A stretch of 43,339 nt of DNA from an uncultured Roseateles sp. (GTDB lineage: Bacteria > Pseudomonadota > Gammaproteobacteria > Burkholderiales > Burkholderiaceae). A program made the position numbers and the translations under genes. Location of the stretch: positions 1 through 43,339 of the forward strand of contig CAMLKW010000010.1 in NCBI GenBank assembly GCA_946480605.1, read 5' to 3'. The notes below the pieces were generated by a model. The model worked only from the letters and a program-made list of their open reading frames with translations. It was not told where the DNA came from and did no database searches. Below are positions 33,883 to 42,620 of this stretch, in pieces. Position 1 is the first letter of the stretch, and every line of letters begins with the position of its first letter.

Positions 33883-34252
33883 GGCGATTCCTGAATGGGT
33901 GAGGGGCCAGCCCTCTGGGCGGAATCGCCGAGGGGCTAGCGCAAGGACAGGACGCCGAAGCGCGCACGGGACCGGCAGGGACGAGCCGCGCTCCGGCGCT
34001 CGGGAATCGTGGCGATCAGCTTGTCGAAGGTGCGGGTGCGCATGCTTGAACTCAGGTCAGGAAAGAAAAAACCCCGGGAGGGACGAGCCTGCCGGGGTTG
34101 GGTGGGGACCGGAAGGCGGTGCGCCTTCCGAACACGGTCGAAGACGCCTCAAGTGTTGACGCGGGCTTGGATCGTGTGCTTGAGCTTCATGATGGGCGGA
34201 ATTGTGGGCTGCCCCGTAATCTGGGGCGGGTCGTGTGGGTTTCAAGGACGGG
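33883..34252. other. 370-bp gap between EF-G paralogue and halogenase operon
   Basis: No credible gene. It contains the terminator at 34064-34099 for the halogenase operon, a second hairpin at 34111-34129 (GGAAGGCG, 3-base loop, CGCCTTCC), and, toward 33883, the leader of the EF-G gene. No promoter with good boxes is obvious. Confidence 0.6.
34064..34099 (-). terminator. Intrinsic terminator of the halogenase operon
   Basis: On the minus strand AACCCCGG (34099-34092) pairs with CCGGGGTT (34077-34070) and is followed by TTTTTTC. It lies about 150 bases after the halogenase 1 stop and ends transcription before the EF-G promoter. Confidence 0.8.
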
Positions 34253-35809
34253 CTAGACCTTCATCGGCATGGCCGCCAGCTGCTCGGTGCTGGCCTGGCG
34301 GTAGGGCGCGCACAGCTGCTCGACGTAGGCCTGGTGGCCGGACAGGCCCGCCACGGTGCGGGCGACGCGGATGTGGATGTCGTTGAGGAAGGTGGTCAGC
34401 TCCTGGCGGCCCATCAGGTCGGCCACGGGGTGGTAGCTCCTGGGGATGAGGCCCTGGCCCATCATGACCTGGACCCAGGAGTTCTCGGCGAACAGCTCGT
34501 CGCTGGGGCGGAAGACGCGGGCGCTCTCGCGGAACAGCTCGATGCGGTGCTTCAGCGTGTCGGGCAGCTCCATAGCTCGCACGTGGTTCCACAGCCCGGA
34601 GTCGCTGCGGTTGGTCACGTGGTAGTGCAGGATGATGAAGTCGCGGATGTGGACCAGCTCGCGCTCGCACTGCCGGTTGAACTCCTCCACGTCGGCCGGG
34701 TTGATGCCGCCTGTGGGGAAGAGCTGCATCAGGCGGATGGCCGAGCGCTGGATGAGGTGGATGCTGGTGGATTCCAGCGGCTCGATGAAGCCGCTGGACA
34801 GGCCCACGGCGATGCAGTTGCGATGCCAGACCTTGTGGCGCTGGCCCGGCGTGAACTTGATGACGCGCGGCTGGATCAGCAGCTCGCCCTCGACGTTCTT
34901 CTTCAGCACCTCGGGCGCGTCGGCGTCGGCAAGCTCCTTGCTGCTGTAGACCAGGCCGTTGCCGACGCGGTGCTGCAGCGGGATGCGCCATTGCCAGCCG
35001 AAGGGGTGGCAGATGGAGCGGGTGTAGGGCCAGGCCTCGCGCACCGAGGCCGTCTGCACGGCCACGGCGCGGTCGCAGGGCAGCCAGTGCGACCAGTCCT
35101 CGTAGCCCACGCCCAGGGCTTCGCCCAGCAGCAGGGAGCGGAAGCCCGTGCAGTCGATGAAGAGGTCGCCGTCGATGCGGCTGCCGTCCTGCATCTGCAG
35201 CGCGGTGATGTCGCCGTCCCGGCCATTCACGCTGTCGGGGCCGTCCATCAGCACGGCGGCGATCTTGCCTTCGATGCGCTGCACGCCGTAGCCCTCGCTC
35301 ATGGTGCGCAGGTACTTGGCGTAGCGGCCGGCGTCCAGGTGGTAGGCGTAGTTCAGGCCGTTGCGCGGCACGTGGGCGAAGCGATTGCCGAAGGCGGCCA
35401 CCGTTTCGGGGTTGTAGTCCGTGTAGGTCCTGGCCAGTCCTTCGGCACGGCCCTTGAGCCAGAAATGCTGGAAGCCGGCGCTCCAGTGGTCGTTGCCCGT
35501 CGAGCCGAAGGAGTGGAAGTAGTCCTGGCCGATGTCCTTCCAGCCTTCGAAACTGATGCCGAGCTTGAAGGTGGCGTTGGTGGCCGCCATGAACTCGGCC
35601 TCGTTGATGCCCAGCAGGTTGTGAAAGGTCATCAGGGCCGGAATGGTGGCCTCGCCGACGCCCACGGTGCCGATCTCCTCGGACTCGACCAGCTTGATGT
35701 CCAGGCGTTTGCCGAGCAGCTTGCTCATCAGCGCGGCCATCATCCAGCCGGCGGTGCCGCCACCGGCGATGACGACGCGGTTGAAGGGCTTCATGGTGGT
35801 GGTGTTCAT
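34253..35809 (-). CDS. Flavin-dependent tryptophan-halogenase-family protein 1
   Basis: 518 residues. The ATG at 35809 overlaps the cupin stop (ATGA); the frame stays open upstream only by chance. The FAD-binding GGGTAG loop is at 16-21. TVGVGEATIPAL, the catalytic-type lysine K82 in ATFKLG, the WQWRIP form (W272-P277) of the halogenase WxWxIP signature, and GLSSGFIEPLEST all match flavin halogenases. Known members chlorinate or brominate indoles with FADH2, halide and oxygen. Homologues sit beside TonB receptors, SapC and cupin genes in many Caulobacter/Xanthomonas/Alteromonas-type loci, and there the natural substrate is mostly unknown. No flavin reductase is in the window. It is the last gene of the four-gene overlapped operon and is followed by a terminator. 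Confidence 0.92.
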   Translation of the reverse strand: MNTTTMKPFNRVVIAGGGTAGWMMAALMSKLLGKRLDIKLVESEEIGTVGVGEATIPALMTFHNLLGINEAEFMAATNATFKLGISFEGWKDIGQDYFHSFGSTGNDHWSAGFQHFWLKGRAEGLARTYTDYNPETVAAFGNRFAHVPRNGLNYAYHLDAGRYAKYLRTMSEGYGVQRIEGKIAAVLMDGPDSVNGRDGDITALQMQDGSRIDGDLFIDCTGFRSLLLGEALGVGYEDWSHWLPCDRAVAVQTASVREAWPYTRSICHPFGWQWRIPLQHRVGNGLVYSSKELADADAPEVLKKNVEGELLIQPRVIKFTPGQRHKVWHRNCIAVGLSSGFIEPLESTSIHLIQRSAIRLMQLFPTGGINPADVEEFNRQCERELVHIRDFIILHYHVTNRSDSGLWNHVRAMELPDTLKHRIELFRESARVFRPSDELFAENSWVQVMMGQGLIPRSYHPVADLMGRQELTTFLNDIHIRVARTVAGLSGHQAYVEQLCAPYRQASTEQLAAMPMKV

Positions 35810-36813
35810 CGTTTGAGCTGGTTGAGAAGTTGGGTGCGGGCCTGGCGCGACAGGGTTTCGTCGATGGGGCCCAGCAGGCCCCGGGCGGCCGCCGGAATGT
35901 GGGCCCAGGCGCCGTCCTCGGCGCCGAAGATGAAGTGCTGGAAATGGTGCTGCCAGATGCGGCGTTCCTTGTCGGGCAGGTCGCGCAGCGTCATCAGCGC
36001 CAGGCGCAGCGTGGCCAGCGGCGAATCGACATACTCGGGCGTCTGGCGCCACCAGGCATTGATGAGGAGATTCACCGGCTCCAGCCCCTCGATGTGGTGG
36101 AACCACATGCTGGGGATGAAGATGGCGTCGCCCGGTTCCAGCTCCGCCACCTCGCCGGCGTCCAGCGCCTGGGCGAAGCGCGGGAAGCGCTCGAAGTCGG
36201 GCCGCTCGAAGTCGACCAGGCTGATGGGCTGGCCGGCGGGCGTGGGGTCCAGCGGGCCCATGTAGAGGTTGGCGATCTGCTCGGGCGGGAAGACCGTGAA
36301 GCGGCGCCGGCCGGCGGCGACGACGGCGAGGTTGTCCGGCAGGTCGTAGTGGGCGGCGATGCGGGTGCGGTTGCCCAGCCACAGGCTGACCAGCGCGTCG
36401 CGCTGGCCCAGGCCCATCACGTTGGCGTCGAGGAAGCCGGGCAGCACGGCGTCCACCGTCGTCGAGCCGACGTAGAGGGCGGGGGGCTCGGGCGTGCGCG
36501 CGAGGCCCAGCAGGCCGGACAGCACCTGATCCAGCGTCGCGCTGTAGCGCGAGAAGTTGAAGCCGGTCAGGGTCTCGTCGGCATAGAACACGCGGCCGCG
36601 GGCCTCGGGGTCGAGCTGGAAGAGGCCGATGCCCATGCCGCGGTAGAAGCCCATCAGGTAGCGGGCCAGGGCTTCATCGGACGTGCGAGCCGCCTTCACC
36701 ACCGGCCAGTGCGCGAAGCCGCCGCGCACGACATAGGGCCGATCGCCGGTCAGCAGCTCGGCGGGGAGCTGGTCCGGGTCGAAAGGCCCGGTCCAGTCGG
36801 GGACTGCTTGCAT
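35806..36813 (-). CDS. Cupin_8/JmjC-like domain protein
   Basis: 335 residues, ATG at 36813, 14 bases after the SapC stop; its own stop overlaps halogenase 1. The cupin/JmjC core has RPYVVRGGFAHWPVV (~25-40), the iron-binding HxD in AAHYDLPDN (H155, D157), the strand YVGSTTVDAV and a distal histidine in SMWFHHIEG (H239/H240). This is the Cupin_8 group that includes Fe(II)/2-oxoglutarate hydroxylases such as FIH-like enzymes. In TonB-receptor loci these proteins regularly occur with tryptophan halogenases and SapC. A hydroxylase acting with the halogenases on a shared substrate is plausible but unproven. Cytoplasmic; no signal peptide. Confidence 0.88.
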   Translation of the reverse strand: MQAVPDWTGPFDPDQLPAELLTGDRPYVVRGGFAHWPVVKAARTSDEALARYLMGFYRGMGIGLFQLDPEARGRVFYADETLTGFNFSRYSATLDQVLSGLLGLARTPEPPALYVGSTTVDAVLPGFLDANVMGLGQRDALVSLWLGNRTRIAAHYDLPDNLAVVAAGRRRFTVFPPEQIANLYMGPLDPTPAGQPISLVDFERPDFERFPRFAQALDAGEVAELEPGDAIFIPSMWFHHIEGLEPVNLLINAWWRQTPEYVDSPLATLRLALMTLRDLPDKERRIWQHHFQHFIFGAEDGAWAHIPAAARGLLGPIDETLSRQARTQLLNQLKR

Positions 36814-36827
36814 GGTCGAGGCCGGAT

Positions 36828-37535
36828 TCAGCGCTTGTTCGCGCGTTCAAGAAGGACGGGCAGCTGGGCCAGCGAGGCGATCTGCATGTAGATGGGCAGC
36901 AGATGGCCTTCGCGCGCGAGCGCCTGCAGCGCGGCGCCGGGCAGGGCGGCCAGGCGCTCTTCGTGGACGGTGAACAGGCCTGTCAGCCGGCCCTGCTCGC
37001 CGCTGGGCGTCTCGATGTCGATGACGAAGGGCTCCAGCAACTGGTGGCGGGTCAGCGCCTCGATGAAGGCGGGCAGTTGTTGGGCCTGGGCGTGCAGGTG
37101 CTCCATCAGTTGCACGACATGGTCGAGGTGGTCGCTGAAGCCGCCGTGCGGCATGAAGAGGGCGGTGCCGATCTCGCCCTGCCCGGGCTGGACGATGCGC
37201 GGGCTGTCCATGTCGATGTGCAGCTGCAGCGTGTCGTCCGGGGCGCGGCCGATCATGAAGGGGTCGCGTTGCAGGGCCATGGGCACGACGGGAGCGTCCC
37301 AGCCCCGGTCGGTCAGGAAGAGGTTCTGGCCTTCCTCCAGGCCGAACAGGGCCACGGGCTGGAAGCCGGCATCGCCCTCCACCAGCTGAAAGACGATGGG
37401 GAAATGCGCCTGCAGCTGGCGGAACTCGGCCGGCAGGGCGAGCGCCGACTGGCGGGCGTCGCCGAGGGCGGCGGAGCGCTCGGTGTGGATGCGCAGATGG
37501 CGATGCGTGACGTTGTCCAGCAGGGCGGGGTTCAT
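36828..37535 (-). CDS. SapC family protein
   Basis: 235 residues, ATG at 37535 overlapping the stop of halogenase 2 (ATGA). The sequence begins with the family's usual 'put the protein to work' layout: HRHLRIHTERSAALG, HFPIVFQLVEG, PVALFGLEEGQNLFL, then PFMIGR and GLFTVHEERLAALP near the end. SapC was named after a Campylobacter S-layer-related gene; its biochemical role is not established. In carbohydrate TonB-receptor loci it is a regular neighbour of tryptophan halogenase and cupin genes, exactly as here. No signal peptide or membrane helix is visible, so it is probably cytoplasmic. The family call is firm, the function unknown. Confidence 0.88.
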   Translation of the reverse strand: MNPALLDNVTHRHLRIHTERSAALGDARQSALALPAEFRQLQAHFPIVFQLVEGDAGFQPVALFGLEEGQNLFLTDRGWDAPVVPMALQRDPFMIGRAPDDTLQLHIDMDSPRIVQPGQGEIGTALFMPHGGFSDHLDHVVQLMEHLHAQAQQLPAFIEALTRHQLLEPFVIDIETPSGEQGRLTGLFTVHEERLAALPGAALQALAREGHLLPIYMQIASLAQLPVLLERANKR

Positions 37536-39088
37536 GTCTCGGATTTTTGGATGTGGTCGATCAGGCTGCGATGACCCGGCAGGCCGGGCACGAAGCGGCG
37601 GGCCTGGCGTGCGGCTTCGTCGAAGGCAGCCTGCGCGGCTTGTAGTTTGGCGCTGGACGGGGCTTGCAGGTGAGGGCGGAAACCCATGCCGTAGAGCACG
37701 TACTGGTAGCTGGCCGACGGGAAGACTTCGTCGTTGCGGCCGAAGTCGTGCCGCGCCGGTGCGCGCAGCTGCCATTGCGGCAGCAGCTCGCGCAGGCGTT
37801 CGGGCCAGGTGGCGGGGTCGCGGTGGGCGCGCCAGTACGCGCTGTCGTCGCGGCTGCTGAGGGCGTAGTGCAGCTTCAGGAAGTCGATGACCCGGGCCCA
37901 GCGGTAGCCGAAGTCGTCGTTGAAGCGCCGGGCGACGGCGTCCATGCTGGCGCGCGTCATCGGCAGCTCGTCGCACAGGCGCTGGGCGGACAGCTCCACC
38001 AGCGCCAGGGCCGAGGCTTCCAGGGGCTCGATGAAGCCGGCGGACAGGCCGATGGCGACGCAGTTGCGCACCCAGAAGCGCTCGCGGTAGCCGGGGTCGA
38101 AGCGGATGGAGCGCGGCGTGGGGCGCTCGGCCGGTGCCCCGGTGGCGTCGAGATAGGCGGTCAGGGCCGCGTGGGCCTCGTCGTCGCTGGCGTGGGCGCG
38201 CGAGTAGACGCAGCCGACGCCGCGGCGCGACGGCAGGCCGATGTCCCAGATCCAGCCCTTGGCCCAGGCGGTGGCGATGGTGACCGAGGCCAGCGGCGCG
38301 TCGGGCGTGGCGTAGGCCACCTGCACGGGCAGGGCGGCGTCGTTGAAGAGCACGTCGCGCTCGCTTCTCAGCGCGACGCCGAAATGCTGGCCGACGAGGC
38401 GCGAGGCGAGGCCGGAGCAGTCGATGAAGAGGTCGGCCTTCAGCGGGCCGTGCTCGCGGGTCTGCAGCGCGGCGATGTCACCGGCAAACGCGCCGTTCTC
38501 GTGGACGAGGACGGCCTCGACATGGTCGACGACATGCCGCACGCCGAGCTGCTCGATCGCATGCTCGCGCAGCAGCTGGCCGAAGAGGCCGGCGTCGAAG
38601 TGATAGGCGTAGTTGGCGACCGCCGCGAAGTCGGGCGTCTGCACCTGCTTGGGCGCGCGGCCGGCCTCGCAGACCTGCACGGAGGGGCTGACGACGTCGG
38701 CAAAGGGGCGCTGGCTCTGCGTGGCCAGCCAGGGCTGGACCAGGTCCACATCGCCGTGGCCGACGGGCAGCATGAAGGGGTGGTAGTAGCGGTCGCCCGC
38801 GCCGCCCGGCAGGCCGCGTGCCCAGCCGTCGAAGCGCGAGCCCTGCTTGAAGGAGGCCTGGCAGCGGCGGATGAACTCGGGCTCGGACAGGCCGATGCGG
38901 CGCAGCGTGTCGCGCATGGAGGGCCAGGTGCCCTCGCCGACACCGATGGTCGGCACGTCGCTCGACTCGATCAGCGTGATGCGCAGGTGGCCGTGCGGGC
39001 CGCCATGCTCCGCCGCCAGCAGGCCGGCGACGAGCCAGCCCGCCGAGCCACCACCGAGCACCACCACCTCACGAACTCGATCACTCAT
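37532..39088 (-). CDS. Flavin-dependent tryptophan-halogenase-family protein 2
   Basis: 518 residues, ATG at 39088, first gene of the operon. FAD loop LGGGSAGW at 11-18, TIGVGEGTWPSM, a lysine in SFKQG (K81) at the catalytic-lysine position, and IGLSAGFIEPLEAS. The WxWxIP signature is altered: WIWDIG at 279-284, with Gly in place of Pro. It keeps the lysine needed to guide hypohalous acid, so activity is plausible, perhaps on a different substrate from protein 1. The two halogenases in the operon are diverged, not recent duplicates. A terminator and a REP-like repeat separate this gene from the TonB receptor upstream, so a separate promoter in 39089-39249 is likely. Confidence 0.92.
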   Translation of the reverse strand: MSDRVREVVVLGGGSAGWLVAGLLAAEHGGPHGHLRITLIESSDVPTIGVGEGTWPSMRDTLRRIGLSEPEFIRRCQASFKQGSRFDGWARGLPGGAGDRYYHPFMLPVGHGDVDLVQPWLATQSQRPFADVVSPSVQVCEAGRAPKQVQTPDFAAVANYAYHFDAGLFGQLLREHAIEQLGVRHVVDHVEAVLVHENGAFAGDIAALQTREHGPLKADLFIDCSGLASRLVGQHFGVALRSERDVLFNDAALPVQVAYATPDAPLASVTIATAWAKGWIWDIGLPSRRGVGCVYSRAHASDDEAHAALTAYLDATGAPAERPTPRSIRFDPGYRERFWVRNCVAIGLSAGFIEPLEASALALVELSAQRLCDELPMTRASMDAVARRFNDDFGYRWARVIDFLKLHYALSSRDDSAYWRAHRDPATWPERLRELLPQWQLRAPARHDFGRNDEVFPSASYQYVLYGMGFRPHLQAPSSAKLQAAQAAFDEAARQARRFVPGLPGHRSLIDHIQKSET

Positions 39089-39115
39089 GTCAACTGCCAG
39101 TCTGTGTTCATCGGC

Positions 39116-39209
39116 GGCCGAGCGCCGGGCCGCCCCAAGCCGGCCGGGGGGGCGATGTGCTTGCGGCGCAAGGCCGCAAGCATCGCCGCCCCCTCGGGGG
39201 ACCGACCAG
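39116..39209 (-). repeat. REP-like intergenic repeat, copy 2
   Basis: Read on the minus strand it runs CTGGTCGGTCCCCCGAGGGG ... GGCGATGCTTGCGGC ... CGCAAGCACATCGCC ... GGGGCGGCCCGGCGCTCGGCC, nearly the same as copy 1 at 14824-14919. It lies between the TonB receptor 3 terminator and the halogenase 2 start. Confidence 0.8.
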
Positions 39210-39249
39210 ATCGCCCGCGTCCAGCGGGGCGCGCTGGGCGAGGGGCCAA

Positions 39250-39271
39250 GAAAAAAAGCCGCTTGCGCGGC
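39250..39271 (-). terminator. Intrinsic terminator of TonB receptor 3
   Basis: On the minus strand GCCGC, loop GCAA, GCGGC, then seven T (39257-39251). A compact GNRA-like loop hairpin and T-run, about 147 bases after the receptor stop. Confidence 0.85.
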
Positions 39272-39417
39272 CTCGCCAAACGGCGAACAAGGACGGCACC
39301 CCAGAGCGCAGGCGCCGCCGAACCAGACTGTGCCTCAGGAGGAAGCGCCGGGATCTCCCGACTTTCCTCGGCCCCGCGCGGGGCAGGCCGGGAAGCTCCC
39401 GGCCCCGAGGCGGCTGC

Positions 39418-42400
39418 TTAGAACTTGTACCGTGCGCCGATCATGATGCGACGGCCCAACTGGGTGACGGCACCCACCTGGTTCTCGTTGCGCATGTGCG
39501 TGCGGGTGTACTCGTCCGTCAGGTTGATGGCTTCGAGCTGGAAGCGCAGGTGCTTGTTGAAGTTGTAGCCCACGCTCAGGTCCAGCTGGCCGAAGGGTTC
39601 CACGTACAGCGGTTGGGCGCCTTCCACGCCGTCGTAGTTGGCCGCCAGGAACTTGCCACGCCAGTTGTAGGCCAGGCGGGTCGTCCACGTTTCGTTCTCG
39701 TAGAAGCCGACGAGGTTGCCCGAGTCGCCCATGCCGACCAGCACATCGGTCTGCCCGCCGCGCTTGTTGTTGTCGTAGCTCAGGTTGGACTTCACCTTGG
39801 TGAAGTTGGCCGACACGCCGAAGCCGCTGTTGCCGAAGATGTGCTGCGCGTTCAGCTCGATGCCGTTGATCCTGCTGGTGCGGTCGTTGTTCTGGAAGCT
39901 GCCCAGGTTGAACATCAGCAGCGGGTCCGTCGGCTGGGCGGTGATGGTGCCCAGGGACGTGCCCGGAGCGCCGGGGCTGACGCCCGGAGCGGTCGGGAAG
40001 TTCGCGAAGATGTACTTGCGGATGCAGTCCGAGTCGGCGCCGCAGCCCCCAGTCGTCTGAGCCTGGTTGTACATGGCGCTGCCGATCGGCGTGCGCAGGC
40101 CGAACAGGTTGGTCCGGGTGACGACGGCCTGGTTGTAGTCCTTGAGCGACTTGCGGAAGTAGCTCGCGGCGAGGTAGCTGCTCTTGGCGTAGTAGTACTC
40201 GGCGGAGAAGTCGATGTTGCTCGACTTCAGCGGCTTGAGATCCGGGTTGCCCACCGAGCCCACGGCGCCGTCGACCCGCGCCAGCGGATCCAGTCGCTGT
40301 CCGCCCTGGATGGCATTCCAGCCCGGGCGGCCGATGGTCTGGCCGTAGCTGGCGCGCAGCTTGACGTCGTTGGTCACATCGGCGCTGAAGTCGATGGACG
40401 GCAGGAAGTAGCCATACTTGCCCTCGCGCGACGCCGAGCGCGTGCCGCTGAACGTGATGGGGAGTTCGTTGTTGGCGACCCAGGCCACCGAGACCGGGAT
40501 CTTCTCGGTCGATGGTGAACCGACCTTGGTGCGTTCGTAGCGGGCGCCGATGGCGGCCTCCATGGGCACGCCCCAGTCCCAGGCCAGGTTGTACTGGCCG
40601 AAGGCGGCCTGCGACTTCTCCGTCGTGCGGTAGTCGTCCTGCCAGTCGAAGGAGGCCTTCAGCAGGGTGTCGGAGCCCAGGGCCTTGATGGCCGCTGCGC
40701 GCAGGTCCTCGAAGTTGAAGTAGAAGAACTGGTTGAACAGGCGCGGGTCGTCCGAGCCCGGGATGCGGCTGAAGTACTTGCTGATCGAGTCCTTCTTCCA
40801 GATGTCGTCCGGCATCGCGGCGGGGCCGCCTGCGGCGCCACCGCCCCAGGTGTCACGCTGCACGTTGGCGAAGGCCGAGCGGTTCTTGACTTCGGTCAGC
40901 GTCACGCCGAAGTCCAGGCTGCTGTCCTCGTTGATCTTCCAGTTGCCCTTGGTCTGCACCTGGCTGACCTGGTTCTTCTGGTAGCTGTTGCCGAACACCG
41001 AGCCCTGCAGTTCCTGCTTGGTCGGGTCGAGGCCGCCGACCATGGACAGCACCGGGAACTTGTTGCTGAAGTCGACGAAGGTGTCGCCGCGGACCAGGGA
41101 CGCCGTGCCCAGCGTCACGGAGGTACCCAGCGGGTCGTTGGCGCCGGAAGTCGCCGAGGAGCGGTGCGCGTCGAACTCGAAGTTCAGCGCATCGGAGGCC
41201 TTCCACTTCAGGTTCAGGCCGAGCTGCTGGTTCTTGTTCTTGGTGTTGATCCGCGAGGCGCCCATGGCCAGGTCGGAGTTGGTCATGTGCTCGCCGTAGA
41301 TGATGGGCGAAGAGGGCGAGCCGGTCTGGAATTCGCCGAACTGACCGCCGTAGTTGAACCACGCCGAGATGTCGTTGCGGCGCTGGCGGAACTTCTGCTC
41401 CGACATGACGAAGTCCAGCGTGCCGACGAGATCCTTCATCGGCTTGAACTGCATGACGAGCTGGCCGTTCAGGCGCTCGCGGTGCACGCCGGTGAACGAG
41501 TAGTTCAGGTTCTGCGGCACGCTGTAGATGGAGTTCACCCCCGGGCGGTTCTTGATCTCGGTCGCCTGGGAAGCCGGCGGCAGGCCGCCCCAGACGGCGT
41601 TCGGACCGCTCCAGTCATTGTCCTGGATGCCGTTGAAGGTCTTCCAGCCGCTGCTGACGTTGGCCTGCGAGTAGCCGGAGTCGCGCACCTGGTAGGTGCC
41701 CATCAGCGCAATGCCGAAGCTGCCGTCGCTGGTCTGTGTGCTGTAGATGCCGCTCAGCTCAGGCGTGGCGCGCTTGCCCTGCTCCTCGCCGGGCAGGCGG
41801 CGGGCAGATTGGTCGGCCACCATCTTGACGCCGATCTGGGCGATGGTTTCCTTGGTGTCGAAGGGGCGGGGCGTGCGGACGTTGATCGTCGCGCCCATGC
41901 CGCCCGTCGGGCTGCTGGCGCGGCTGGTCTTGTAGACCTCCAGGGCTGCCACGCCGTCGGACGCGAGGTTGGAGAAGTCGAAGGAGCGCGAGGAGGGCGC
42001 GCTGCCGTCCAGGCTGGCGCCGGGCATCTGGCGGCCGTTCAGCAGCACCAGGTTGAAGTCGGGGCCCATGCCGCGCACGGTGATGCGGGTGCCTTCGCCG
42101 TTCGCGCGGTCGATGGACACGCCGCTGATGCGGCTCAGCGACTCGGCCAGGTTGGTGTCGGGGAACTTGCCGATGTCTTCAGCAACGATGCCGTCCACCA
42201 GACCGGACGAGGAGCGCTTGAGGTTGACCGTGGTTTCCAGCGAGCGGCGGATGCCGGTCACGATGACCGTTTCCAGCTGTGTGGTGCTGGCCAGTGCCTG
42301 GGGCACCGAGCTGGAAGCCGTGGGGCCTGCGTTGGGGTTGACGGGGCCCTGGCCGGGGCCGCCTTGGGCCAGCGCGGCCGCGCTGGCAAACAGCAGGCCG

Positions 42401-42450
42401 CTGGCGGCGGCGAGGCTGGTCAGGCGAGGGGCGGGACGGAGGTGTCTCAT
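39418..42450 (-). CDS. TonB-dependent receptor 3 (with halogenase operon)
   Basis: 1010 residues, ATG at 42450 with GGAG 8 bases upstream. A signal peptide ends near ALAQ (~residue 29). A Gly/Pro-rich stretch precedes the TonB-box-like QLETVIVTGIR. The plug has AEDIGKFPDTNLAESLSRIS, ITVRGMGPDFNLVLLNGRQM and ASSPTGGMGATINVRTPRPF. The large barrel ends with ARYKF. This N-terminal style is that of oligosaccharide receptors in Xanthomonas/Caulobacter. Immediately upstream are LacI-type operators and, on the same strand, the lacI gene; downstream is the halogenase/SapC/cupin operon. The barrel has an extra cysteine pair in CGADSDCIRKY (~residue 800), as in related receptors. The glycan transported is not evident. 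Confidence 0.94.
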   Translation of the reverse strand: MRHLRPAPRLTSLAAASGLLFASAAALAQGGPGQGPVNPNAGPTASSSVPQALASTTQLETVIVTGIRRSLETTVNLKRSSSGLVDGIVAEDIGKFPDTNLAESLSRISGVSIDRANGEGTRITVRGMGPDFNLVLLNGRQMPGASLDGSAPSSRSFDFSNLASDGVAALEVYKTSRASSPTGGMGATINVRTPRPFDTKETIAQIGVKMVADQSARRLPGEEQGKRATPELSGIYSTQTSDGSFGIALMGTYQVRDSGYSQANVSSGWKTFNGIQDNDWSGPNAVWGGLPPASQATEIKNRPGVNSIYSVPQNLNYSFTGVHRERLNGQLVMQFKPMKDLVGTLDFVMSEQKFRQRRNDISAWFNYGGQFGEFQTGSPSSPIIYGEHMTNSDLAMGASRINTKNKNQQLGLNLKWKASDALNFEFDAHRSSATSGANDPLGTSVTLGTASLVRGDTFVDFSNKFPVLSMVGGLDPTKQELQGSVFGNSYQKNQVSQVQTKGNWKINEDSSLDFGVTLTEVKNRSAFANVQRDTWGGGAAGGPAAMPDDIWKKDSISKYFSRIPGSDDPRLFNQFFYFNFEDLRAAAIKALGSDTLLKASFDWQDDYRTTEKSQAAFGQYNLAWDWGVPMEAAIGARYERTKVGSPSTEKIPVSVAWVANNELPITFSGTRSASREGKYGYFLPSIDFSADVTNDVKLRASYGQTIGRPGWNAIQGGQRLDPLARVDGAVGSVGNPDLKPLKSSNIDFSAEYYYAKSSYLAASYFRKSLKDYNQAVVTRTNLFGLRTPIGSAMYNQAQTTGGCGADSDCIRKYIFANFPTAPGVSPGAPGTSLGTITAQPTDPLLMFNLGSFQNNDRTSRINGIELNAQHIFGNSGFGVSANFTKVKSNLSYDNNKRGGQTDVLVGMGDSGNLVGFYENETWTTRLAYNWRGKFLAANYDGVEGAQPLYVEPFGQLDLSVGYNFNKHLRFQLEAINLTDEYTRTHMRNENQVGAVTQLGRRIMIGARYKF

Positions 42451-42498
42451 TCACTTGTCTCCAGAGTTGTGATCTTGTCGTGACGTCCCCGAAAGGAC

Positions 42499-42512
42499 TG
42501 AAAGCGCTTTCA
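42499..42512. promoter_or_regulatory. LacI-type operator O1 (TGAAAGCGCTTTCA)
   Basis: A perfect 14-bp palindrome just downstream of the possible -10 box, 49 bases before the receptor ATG. The central CG dyad is typical of LacI-family binding. Confidence 0.75.
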
Positions 42513-42524
42513 ACAATACTTCAT

Positions 42525-42538
42525 TGGCAGCGCTTTCA
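42525..42538. promoter_or_regulatory. LacI-type operator O2, imperfect
   Basis: TGGCAGCGCTTTCA matches O1 at 12 of 14 positions and overlaps the possible -35 box; its centre is 26 bases from O1. Confidence 0.6.
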
Positions 42539-42620
42539 ACCTAGGCAACACCCTTGGTCCGCGGCATTGGGGCAACACTCGGGACCGAGGGCATGAGGAG
42601 AGCAGCCGACAAGCCAAACG

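Larger units (their letters stand above)
39089..39417. other. 329-bp gap between TonB receptor 3 and halogenase 2
   Basis: No credible gene. In the direction of transcription (minus) it holds GC hairpins just past the receptor stop (perfect 8-bp arms at 39386-39404; the palindrome GCCCCGCGCGGGGC at 39371-39384), then the terminator at 39250-39271, then REP-like copy 2, then a short leader for halogenase 2. Confidence 0.7.

Noticed and set aside
34253..36382. 709-residue start for halogenase 1
   Set aside because: The extra 191 residues are an out-of-frame reading of the cupin gene; the FAD loop follows the ATG at 35809.
34253..39088. Secondary-metabolite (halogenated natural product) cluster
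   Set aside because: There is no NRPS, PKS or other biosynthetic core. The halogenase/SapC/cupin/TonB receptor set is the known carbohydrate-locus arrangement.
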